Notes under the pieces: model-generated
Databases searched by the model: none
What the model was told of the DNA's origin: nothing
Seen by the model: only the letters and a program-made list of their open reading frames with translations
Source: JALXCH01 sp964495805
GTDB taxonomy: Bacteria; Calditrichota; Calditrichia; RBG-13-44-9
Assembly (NCBI GenBank): GCA_964495805.1
Contig: CAZBWV010000113.1
Span: 1-15,004 of the forward strand
Length of the DNA stretch: 15,004 nt
Direction: 5' to 3'
Part shown: piece by piece, positions 7,989 through 14,155 of the stretch
Numbering within the stretch: the first letter of the stretch is position 1
Layout of the letters: each line of letters begins with the position of its first letter
Program-made: the position numbers and the translations under genes

Positions 7989-10985
7989 ATGAAACAACAA
8001 TTCATAGTTTGGGTATTGTTAACGTTATCATGGGGCTTTCTCCTGGCCGAAGAAAAAGGTGTGGTGAAAGTGATTCCCGCACCGGATTTTCCCTACGGTC
8101 TGGCATTCGATGGCACATATCTCTGGGTGGGTACCTCCTACGCCAACTCCTCGGGCGATGCCATCTGGAAGGTGGACCCATCGGATGGTTCTGTAGTGGG
8201 AAGTATTCCCATCCCTTTTCCTTACCAGTTCTATAAGGTGAAAGCACTGGCCTATGATGGGCACTATTTATGGGTATTCGAAGATATTTCGGGTACGGAT
8301 AAATTCTTCAAGGTCGATCCGGTGACCGGAGCGGTGCTGAAAAGTTTCGACAGTCCCGTGAACAATTATGTGGGCGGAATGGCTTATGCGGACGGCTATC
8401 TGTGGATCAGTCAATACTATGCTGCCTCACCACCCAGGGATATTTTGATTAAGATGGACACCACCGGGGTACCGGTGGATACCATTATGGCGGTAGGGGA
8501 GCAACCTATGGGGGTGGCATTCGACGGACAGTTCATCTGGTGTGCGGAAGATACCGGTTATGGTAGCAGTCGGCAGGAGATCTACCAGTATGATCCCGTG
8601 GCGGGTGTGTACACCGGTCAGTTTATCCGCAATCCGGACGATAGCCCCCGGGACATGGCCTGGGACGGACAGTACCTGTGGCTAATCGGTTACCATACCA
8701 CCAACAGTAAAATTTATCAGATTGCCATTGCCGGGGGGACGCCGGACATCGAATTATCGGTCAGTTCGGTGGACTTCGGACTGGTGGCGGTAGGAGACAC
8801 TGCCCATGTAACGCTAAATATCATGAACGTGGGTGATGACACCCTGGTGGTGGATAGCATGGTGTTCGACCAGGTGCTGTTCGGGATGCAGAATCCCACA
8901 TTTCCCCTGTCCATTCCCGCTGGTCACAGTTATTCGGCCGATCTAATGTTCATTCCGGACACAATCGGACTCTTTCAGGGGAATTTACATATTTTTAGCA
9001 ACGATCCCGATGAACCGGAAGTTACCGTTCCACTGATTGGTCAGGGGCAATTCATCGGGCCGCGCATCTGGCTTAGCGACACATTCCACGATTTTGGCAA
9101 TGTGTGGGTGGGAATGGACGGAAAAGCGAAGTGGAAATTGCGAATTGCTAACGTGGGAAACCAGAATCTGGAAGTTGTGGATTTGATATTAACCCGGCCG
9201 CAGTTTTTTGTGGGGAATGTCAGTGCTTTTCCGGTTACCCTGGTACCCGGCGATACATTCGATCTGTGGGTGTACTTCCAACCTGACGATACGTTGCTGT
9301 ATCGGGATTCTCTGGCAATTGCCTCCACCGATCCCAACGTACCGTTTGCCTTTGTTCAGTTGCAGGGACGTGGAGTGCACGAAAATTATTCCATGGGGTA
9401 TTTGTTCTGGGATTACCAGGTACCGGAACATCCGAATGCGGGGAGTTATCAGGAATATGAGGTGGATGGTTTGCGCGCGATCAACGATATCGATGGAGAT
9501 GGGGTTGCAGAAGTGATTGCTGCGACGGAAAACTACTGGATTTTGTGCCTGGATGGCGCGGGCAACGGAACCACCGATACACTCTGGAGTTTTAGCACCT
9601 ATGTAAGCAATTACAGTGCCGGATCCATTGGTGGAACCAACGATTATGGAGTGCAGGATGCACTGGCAATTGCCAACGATTTGAACGGCGATGGGTATAA
9701 CGATGTGGTGATTGCCACCGGCGGCGGCAACGAACATGTGTACGCACTGGATGGCACCAACGGAAACATCCTCTGGCAGTACGGAACAGATGATCCCGGT
9801 AGTTACGGACTGGGAGATTTTCAGTCCGTGGATGCCCGGCTCGATTTCAACAACGATGGAGTTCCGGATGTGCTGGCAATTGCCGATGGCAACAATCTGG
9901 GAACCGGATATCAGAAAGCATTTCTGTTCGACGGAAGCACCGGAACCATTCTGTGGACCTATTCATATCCCGGACCGAATCCTTCTTTCGGCAAATCGGT
10001 GAAAGCCATTGAAGATGTGACCGGAGATGGTGTACCGGATGCCATTATTGCGGTGGGAAATAATGGCAGCACGGATCTGGCAACCTATTGTCTGGATGGC
10101 ACCAACGGTTCGGTGGTGTGGTATCGATCGGCTCTTCAGTACGAACCCAAAGAACTGGTGATTTTGCCTGTTCCCGGAGAAACACCGGATGTGGTGGTGG
10201 CAGAGTATTTCAGCACCATTCGCCGTCTGGACGGGGAAACCGGCAATGTGGTATGGAGCTATTTCTTTGGCGGGCTCTCCGGCATCATTCAGATGCACCG
10301 AATTCCCGATGTGGACGACGACGGGATTGATGATGTGGTGCTGGCTACCTTTACCAATATGACCGTCTGTTTAAGCGGTGCCACAGGGAATCCCATCTGG
10401 TCCCATTCCATGAATTTTCAGTACGATGTTGCAGTCACCAACGACTTAAACGGCGATGGCTATGCCGATGTAATTCTGGCTACCGGTACCAATAATCCCA
10501 CGAACGGCACTTTTTACTGCCTGAGCGGTAAGGATGGACAGGCGTTGTGGAGTGTGAATCTGAATGGTGATCGGTTCAATACGGTGAGCAGTATGCCATC
10601 CATCGACGGGAATGCCTCCGATGAACTGCTAACTGCCACCAAGTATGGCCGAATTTTCTGCTATTCCGGAGGAGAGGTAAGCGCTTTGCCACATCATCGG
10701 GTAGAATACACCACCCCATTTTCATTTGAACTTAACCAGAATTACCCCAATCCGTTTAATCCAACCACCACCATTACCTTTACTTTACCGAAACAAAGTG
10801 TGGTCACGTTAAGGATTTACAATGTACTGGGGCAGGAAGTGGCAACATTAGTCGATCATCAGGTACTTGGTGCGGGACACCATCAGGTACAGTTCCGGGG
10901 GAAGTACCTACCTTCGGGAGTTTATATTTATCGGCTGGAAACGCCAACCGGCGTGCTGCAACGGAAGATGATTCTGATGAAGTAA
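7989..10985 (+). CDS. Large exported multidomain protein with T9SS-type sorting domain
   Basis: 998 residues. Residues 1-20 are a signal peptide (MKQQFIVWVLLTLSWGFLLA, then EEKG). Residues ~25-245 repeat a pattern such as 'DGxYLWV' and 'DGQFIWC' with 'xVDPxxG', as in YncE/SMP-30-like beta-propellers. Two ASPM/SPD-2/Hydin-like beta-sandwich domains follow (~250-350 and ~355-458; SVDFGLVAVGDTAHVTL and FHDFGNVWVGMDGKAKW). Then comes a propeller with six Asp-rich FG-GAP/dockerin-like loops at residues 500, 564, 619, 676, 774 and 819 (DIDGDG, DLNGDG, DFNNDG, DVTGDG, DVDDDG, DLNGDG), alternating with PQQ-like 'LDGTNGNILWQYG' strands. The final ~85 residues, from FELNQNYPNPFNP, are the type A T9SS sorting domain. 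The protein is thus probably exported across both membranes and kept at the cell surface. AAGGAG (7978-7983) lies 5 bases before the ATG. No enzymatic site is seen; the role may be adhesion or substrate binding. Confidence 0.92.
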   Translation: MKQQFIVWVLLTLSWGFLLAEEKGVVKVIPAPDFPYGLAFDGTYLWVGTSYANSSGDAIWKVDPSDGSVVGSIPIPFPYQFYKVKALAYDGHYLWVFEDISGTDKFFKVDPVTGAVLKSFDSPVNNYVGGMAYADGYLWISQYYAASPPRDILIKMDTTGVPVDTIMAVGEQPMGVAFDGQFIWCAEDTGYGSSRQEIYQYDPVAGVYTGQFIRNPDDSPRDMAWDGQYLWLIGYHTTNSKIYQIAIAGGTPDIELSVSSVDFGLVAVGDTAHVTLNIMNVGDDTLVVDSMVFDQVLFGMQNPTFPLSIPAGHSYSADLMFIPDTIGLFQGNLHIFSNDPDEPEVTVPLIGQGQFIGPRIWLSDTFHDFGNVWVGMDGKAKWKLRIANVGNQNLEVVDLILTRPQFFVGNVSAFPVTLVPGDTFDLWVYFQPDDTLLYRDSLAIASTDPNVPFAFVQLQGRGVHENYSMGYLFWDYQVPEHPNAGSYQEYEVDGLRAINDIDGDGVAEVIAATENYWILCLDGAGNGTTDTLWSFSTYVSNYSAGSIGGTNDYGVQDALAIANDLNGDGYNDVVIATGGGNEHVYALDGTNGNILWQYGTDDPGSYGLGDFQSVDARLDFNNDGVPDVLAIADGNNLGTGYQKAFLFDGSTGTILWTYSYPGPNPSFGKSVKAIEDVTGDGVPDAIIAVGNNGSTDLATYCLDGTNGSVVWYRSALQYEPKELVILPVPGETPDVVVAEYFSTIRRLDGETGNVVWSYFFGGLSGIIQMHRIPDVDDDGIDDVVLATFTNMTVCLSGATGNPIWSHSMNFQYDVAVTNDLNGDGYADVILATGTNNPTNGTFYCLSGKDGQALWSVNLNGDRFNTVSSMPSIDGNASDELLTATKYGRIFCYSGGEVSALPHHRVEYTTPFSFELNQNYPNPFNPTTTITFTLPKQSVVTLRIYNVLGQEVATLVDHQVLGAGHHQVQFRGKYLPSGVYIYRLETPTGVLQRKMILMK

Positions 10986-11024
10986 AAAAGGATAAGCGTT
11001 GTATAGATCCGATATTCACCAATA

Positions 11025-11072
11025 TAAAATCGGGGTAATAAGGGCAAAAACGTCCTTGCCACCCCGATTTTA
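11025..11072. terminator. Bidirectional hairpin terminator between convergent genes
   Basis: TAAAATCGGGGT (11025-11036) and ACCCCGATTTTA (11061-11072) are perfect 12-bp reverse complements. Within the 24-base loop a second short pairing is possible (GGCA 11043-11046 with TGCC 11057-11060), which would extend the stem after a bulge. The GC core flanked by A/T-rich arms gives a T run on the 3' side for either strand. It lies 39 bases after the stop of the secreted protein and 15 bases after the end of the minus-strand TPR gene, the expected position for a shared terminator. Confidence 0.85.
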
Positions 11073-11087
11073 AATTTGCGTGGTCTC

Positions 11088-12056
11088 TTACGGCAAGTTT
11101 TTGTACCCCAGCGTTTCGCCATCCACACGGAATTCCAGACGGACATACCGGGTACCACGTTTGATGGGAAATGTGACCACACCTTCTGTTTCTTCGTAAA
11201 CCTTGAGCACTTTGCTTTTCAGGGGATTGGCAAATTGCGTGCTGGCTTTACCCGGGACCGCTTCCCCCTGATCGGTAACCAGATAAAAATTCCCGGCACT
11301 CACCGATAAATCTCCCTCCGTCTGGTTTTTTACCACTACCAGAAAAGCCAGATAGCCCTCCTTTTTTAACCGATCGGTAACGGCAATGGGTGCTTTCTGA
11401 CCTGGATCCAGAATATTCAGATATTTCTGCCGAACTTTGCGCAGGGTTTTGCGTAAATTCTCATCTTCCGGTTTTAGCTTTAGAGCGCGGGAGAGATAAT
11501 ATTCTGCGGCAATGTAGTTAATCGGTTCCCGTTTAGCTTTTTTATAAAGGTTCATTCCCTTGTCGTACATCTCCTGGAAGCGCTCCTGCTGAAAAGCATG
11601 CATGTCTTCTGCTGCCAGTTTGTTTTCCGGATCGTATTGCAGTGCTTTCTCCAGATTTTCCAGCGTTTTGTTGAAGTACTCCAATCGCTGGTAATCATTT
11701 TCCGGTTTGGCATTTTTATAAGCCATGGCCAGTTGTCGATAGGTCTCGGATAGAATTTTCTTCAGTTCCGGTGTGGGGTTCTCGGAAATGTATTTTTCCG
11801 CCTTGAGAATCCGTGCTTCAAAAGCCCGGATAGACTTTGTTCGCTGGTAAATTTTTTGTCCCTGTTCCAGATAGGCACTGGCAATTTTGCTTTTTAACGC
11901 CGCGTTGTCCGGTTGTTGTTTCAGCGCTTCCAGATAGTACTGAAGCGCTTCTCCGTAATTACCTTGATCGAAAGCTTTGTCTCCCCTCGCAATTGGATCC
12001 TGAGCACAAAAAAATATCAATAATCCAAGGCTGAAAAAGAGAACGTATCGTTTCAT
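11088..12056 (-). CDS. TPR-containing probable lipoprotein with C-terminal beta domain
   Basis: 322 residues. The N-terminus (MKRYVLFFSLGLLIFFCAQD) is a signal sequence with Cys17, fitting lipoprotein processing, but the residues before it (IFF) do not match the usual L-[AS]-[GA]-C lipobox. TPR-like helical pairs follow: ~22-54 (ARGDKAFDQGNYGEALQYYL, with the 'ALKQQPDNAALK' end), ~105-146 (YRQLAMAYKN..., then LEKALQYDPENKLAAE) and ~160-200 (LYKKAKREP..., then YYLSRALKLKPEDENL). Residues ~232-322 are beta-rich (YLAFLVVVKNQTEGDLSV; NFYLVTDQGEAV; GTRYVRLEFRVDGE), reminiscent of DUF4352-type extracellular domains. On the minus strand GGAGGT (12061-12066) is 4 bases from the ATG. The gene is convergent with the secreted protein and divergent from cheY. 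Probably an envelope scaffold; the partner is unknown. Confidence 0.88.
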   Translation of the reverse strand: MKRYVLFFSLGLLIFFCAQDPIARGDKAFDQGNYGEALQYYLEALKQQPDNAALKSKIASAYLEQGQKIYQRTKSIRAFEARILKAEKYISENPTPELKKILSETYRQLAMAYKNAKPENDYQRLEYFNKTLENLEKALQYDPENKLAAEDMHAFQQERFQEMYDKGMNLYKKAKREPINYIAAEYYLSRALKLKPEDENLRKTLRKVRQKYLNILDPGQKAPIAVTDRLKKEGYLAFLVVVKNQTEGDLSVSAGNFYLVTDQGEAVPGKASTQFANPLKSKVLKVYEETEGVVTFPIKRGTRYVRLEFRVDGETLGYKNLP

Positions 12057-12471
12057 AAAAACCTCCGGTTATTTCGGTTAATCTACATTGGCAAAAGTAA
12101 TTTAATCATCAATTTGTTTATTTTGTAGAAAAAAGAAAAACAGTTATCTCAAAATTTTGCTGAATTGTGTGCCTTGGTTGGTAACCGTTATCAATTTGAG
12201 AGTACCGATGTGAATTTTATACTGTTTAGTCCGAATAGGATGACGAAAAGGTTCTGAAATACCTGGAAATATTCCGACAATTGGGTGATTAATTTTTTTA
12301 TTTTCAATGGGATAAATGTTTTGGTTATTATCGGTAAAACAGGAGCGTTAAGTGGAAAAAACGAAAAGAACAGTTTAATAGTTTCCCATATTATTCATCT
12401 TCTTTCTTAAGTTTTTGCTGCGAATTCCGATATCGAGAAATAAGTAAAGGAATAATTAAAAGGGAAGTGCA
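12057..12471. other. 415-base AT-rich intergenic region between divergent genes
   Basis: Contains the SD of the TPR gene at its left edge and the sigma-28-like promoter and SD of cheY at its right. Otherwise I see no ORF of useful length, hairpin terminator, riboswitch or repeat that I can defend. A short inverted motif GGTT-GGT-AACC (12176-12186) has only a 4-bp stem. The promoter for the TPR gene should be here, but I cannot identify it with confidence. Confidence 0.6.
12407..12433 (+). promoter_or_regulatory. Sigma-28 (FliA)-type promoter for cheY-cheZ
   Basis: The -35 element TTAAGTTT (12407-12414) matches 7 of 8 positions of TAAAGTTT. After an 11-base spacer the -10 element TCCGATAT (12426-12433) matches 6 of 8 of GCCGATAA, including the core CCGATA. 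Transcription would begin near 12440, leaving a leader of about 32 bases to the cheY ATG. Sigma-28 promoters driving chemotaxis genes are well known in flagellated bacteria. Confidence 0.75.
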
Positions 12472-12843
12472 ATGGTCAACAAGAAATTTTTAATTGTTGA
12501 AGATTCTCCGACTATGCGGCGAATAATTGTTAATTCATTAAAACGGTTTGGGGTAAACAATGTGGCTGAGGCGGGAAATGGTGTCGAAGCGCTCAAAAAA
12601 TTGGAAACCGATCGTTTTGATGTACTCATTACCGATTGGAATATGCCCGAAATGGATGGAAAGGACCTGGTGACTCATGTCCGACAGATGCCGCAATATA
12701 AATCTATACCTATTTTAATGATTACCACCCGGGGAATGGAGGAGGATGTGATCACCGCCATCAAGATAGGTGTTAACGGGTATGTCGTGAAACCATTTAC
12801 TCCGGATATATTACGAAAAAAAATCCAGGACTTACTGGGTTAA
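12472..12843 (+). CDS. cheY: Chemotaxis response regulator CheY
   Basis: A single-domain receiver of 123 residues. Phosphorylated by CheA, it binds the flagellar motor switch (FliM/FliN). All receiver residues are present: acidic pocket Glu10-Asp11, phospho-acceptor Asp55 within TDWNMPEMDG, Thr85, the switch aromatic Tyr104 and Lys107 in GYVVKPF. The DWNMP block, the DSPTMRRI start and the tyrosine switch are as in motor-binding CheY rather than generic receivers. No output domain is attached. AGGGA (12461-12465) is 6 bases from the ATG. It is the first gene downstream of a sigma-28-like promoter, and the cheZ-like gene begins 42 bases after its stop. Confidence 0.95.
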   Translation: MVNKKFLIVEDSPTMRRIIVNSLKRFGVNNVAEAGNGVEALKKLETDRFDVLITDWNMPEMDGKDLVTHVRQMPQYKSIPILMITTRGMEEDVITAIKIGVNGYVVKPFTPDILRKKIQDLLG

Positions 12844-12875
12844 ACCGTTTGTTAAAGATTGTTTCGGGAAAAGAA

Positions 12876-12880
12876 AGGGA
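12876..12880 (+). promoter_or_regulatory. SD that sets the cheZ-like start
   Basis: AGGGA is 5 bases before ATG 12886. The longer in-frame start, TTG 12859, would add nine residues (MFREKKGNG) that include the translated SD itself; the ATG is preferred. The same AGGGA core precedes cheY, the STAS gene and cheA. Confidence 0.65.
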
Positions 12881-12885
12881 ATGGT

Positions 12886-13557
12886 ATGAGCGATGGAAAT
12901 GGCTTCGATGAAGTGTTAAAAAAAATTGAAAAATTACAGGAATCCGTTCGAATTAGTGAGGAAGTATTACCCATTGTTAATGAATTATTCTATTTTGTGC
13001 GGGATATTATTCCCATTATGGTACAGGTGAATGCATTTATGAAATTAAGTACTGGCAAACTTCCCACAGCTAAAGAAAATATTGCGAATGTAACGAAAAC
13101 GACGGAAAATGCTACGGCTCAGGTGCTGGATTCGCTGGATATGCTTTCGGAAAAATTGTTTGAACTTCGTCAATTAATTGAAAACGATACTAATAAAGAA
13201 AAACAACTTCAATTAGTGGATGAACTGTCCAATTCCATTGCCGATATGACCTTTGCCTTTCAGTTTCAGGATATAACTTCCCAGCAATTAAGTCATGTTA
13301 ATCAGATATTAGAAGCCATATACGACCGATTTTTATCATTCTTTCAATCATCCCTCTCTCTGAAAGATCATTCCAGTTTGGGAGGTAGTGTTATTGAAGC
13401 GATTGAATATGAAATTCGGAAACAGATGAAATCCGATCAGGTGGAGCATTTCGAAAAAGAAACAGAAGATAAAATCCGTAAAACCGATATCACTCAGGAA
13501 CAAATTGATAATTTTTTTGATCATTTGAAAAAGAAAAATGTTGCCGATACAGAATAA
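12886..13557 (+). CDS. cheZ: CheZ-like CheY-phosphate phosphatase
   Basis: 223 residues, close to the ~214 of E. coli CheZ, and almost entirely helical. The catalytic helix contains FAFQFQDITSQQLSHV. Asp129 and Gln133 stand four apart, as Asp143 and Gln147 do in the E. coli QDFQDLTGQ motif, where Gln inserts into the CheY active site. Upstream, LPTAKENIANVTKTTENATA (about 60-80) resembles the CheZ segment that forms the long hairpin. The C-terminal stretch ITQEQIDNFFDHL (202-214), after a charged linker, looks like the tethered CheY-binding peptide of CheZ. Encoded 42 bases after cheY, most likely cotranscribed. It should terminate CheY signalling. It is a divergent family member, so activity is inferred, but the motif and context agree well. 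Confidence 0.85.
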   Translation: MSDGNGFDEVLKKIEKLQESVRISEEVLPIVNELFYFVRDIIPIMVQVNAFMKLSTGKLPTAKENIANVTKTTENATAQVLDSLDMLSEKLFELRQLIENDTNKEKQLQLVDELSNSIADMTFAFQFQDITSQQLSHVNQILEAIYDRFLSFFQSSLSLKDHSSLGGSVIEAIEYEIRKQMKSDQVEHFEKETEDKIRKTDITQEQIDNFFDHLKKKNVADTE

Positions 13558-13570
13558 TGATTGAACTGTG

Positions 13571-13580
13571 TTAACGTTAA
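13571..13580. repeat. Perfect 10-base palindrome
   Basis: TTAACGTTAA, 13 bases after the cheZ stop. It could be a regulator half-site pair or chance in AT-rich DNA. A TATAAT hexamer at 13596-13601 follows, but the -35 positions upstream of it (around 13571-13578) are poor. Confidence 0.25.
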
Positions 13581-13728
13581 GCATACATTGTTGTGTATAA
13601 TATTACACTCCTGTTGTAAATTAAGAATACTATATTTTTTGTTTGAACGCTGTATATCGAATGTAATAACGATATTTATGGTGCTATCTGATCCCTACCG
13701 CTTTTTTTAGTTCAAAGTATAAAATTGT

Positions 13729-13755
13729 TAAAGACTCTATAAATTTCACCGATAA
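13729..13755 (+). promoter_or_regulatory. Sigma-28 (FliA)-type promoter for STAS-cheA
   Basis: The -35 element TAAAGACT (13729-13736) matches 6 of 8 of TAAAGTTT. An 11-base spacer follows, then the -10 element ACCGATAA (13748-13755), which matches 7 of 8 of GCCGATAA. Transcription would start near 13762, giving a leader of about 58 bases. It has the same architecture as the site before cheY, which strengthens both calls. Confidence 0.8.
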
Positions 13756-13819
13756 TAATCGTTGAGCTTTTTTAATTGGAGATTATTAAGCGAAAAGGAA
13801 ACCTAAGAAAGGGATTTCA

Positions 13820-14107
13820 ATGGCTGATCGGGAATTTAAGCTGAACCAATCGATAACGCCAGAGAGTCTGCCTCAAGTCATTCAAACCATGTCCGAAACC
13901 CTGCAGCATGCCGATGAAAATGTTGTTATTGACTTAAATGGAATTAAGCAGCTGAATTACCTGGATGTGGCATTTTTAATTGCGACCTATCACACTGCTT
14001 CGGGACGGTCAATACCGGTATCTCTTTCCAATGTTTCCAAAGATATGAAAACGGAAATGGAATATCTCCGTCTTGACAATTATTTTGATATTCATTTTCA
14101 GAAATAA
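13820..14107 (+). CDS. STAS-domain protein lacking the phosphorylatable serine
   Basis: 95 residues with the STAS strand-helix order: FKLNQSITPESLPQVIQTMS, then the core strand ENVVIDLNGIKQLNYLD (33-49), helix VAFLIATYHTA, strand IPVSLSNV and a C-terminal helix EMEYLRLDNYFDI. In SpoIIAA/RsbV antagonists the loop after the core strand has a Ser (often D-S-S/T-G) that an anti-sigma kinase phosphorylates. Here the loop is Asn46-Tyr47-Leu48-Asp49, so kinase switching of that kind is unlikely. AAAGGGA (13808-13814) is 5 bases from the ATG. It is the first gene behind its own sigma-28-like promoter and 48 bases upstream of cheA. Small STAS proteins beside cheA are seen in several chemotaxis clusters. 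It may bind CheA or another partner; function is not shown by the sequence. Confidence 0.82.
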   Translation: MADREFKLNQSITPESLPQVIQTMSETLQHADENVVIDLNGIKQLNYLDVAFLIATYHTASGRSIPVSLSNVSKDMKTEMEYLRLDNYFDIHFQK

Positions 14108-14155
14108 ACCATGCTCATAACTGTAAATACGCTGAACGAAACCAAGGGATAGACC

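Noticed and set aside
9189..9737. 182-codon minus-strand ORF inside the secreted protein gene
   Set aside because: It is antisense to repeat-encoding sequence, has no SD or family signature, and the + frame has clear domains.
11076..11309. 77-codon + strand ORF over the 3' end of the TPR gene
   Set aside because: It begins just after the terminator stem, is antisense to the TPR gene's C-terminal domain, and has no recognisable content.
12092..12099. TACTTTTG on the minus strand, matching the Bacteroidota -7 element TAnnTTTG, before the TPR gene
   Set aside because: No TTTG/TTG lies at the required ~19-base distance upstream, and use of this promoter type in the lineage is uncertain.
12352..12378. 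8-codon GTG ORF with AGGAG 6 bases upstream, in the gap before cheY
   Set aside because: It is very short, lies upstream of the predicted cheY transcript start, and such a combination arises easily by chance.
13596..13601. TATAAT hexamer after cheZ as a sigma-70 promoter for the STAS gene
   Set aside because: No acceptable -35 at 16-18 bases, and the sigma-28 site at 13729-13755 is closer and better.
13594..13609. Imperfect inverted repeat (GTGTA/TACAC arms) after cheZ
   Set aside because: Only 5-bp outer arms match and no T tract follows, so it supports neither a terminator nor a defined operator.
14111..14152. 13-codon ORF (ATG to TAG) ending 3 bases before the cheA ATG
   Set aside because: There is no SD before its ATG; its end contains the cheA SD. 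Translational coupling by a leader peptide is possible but unsupported.
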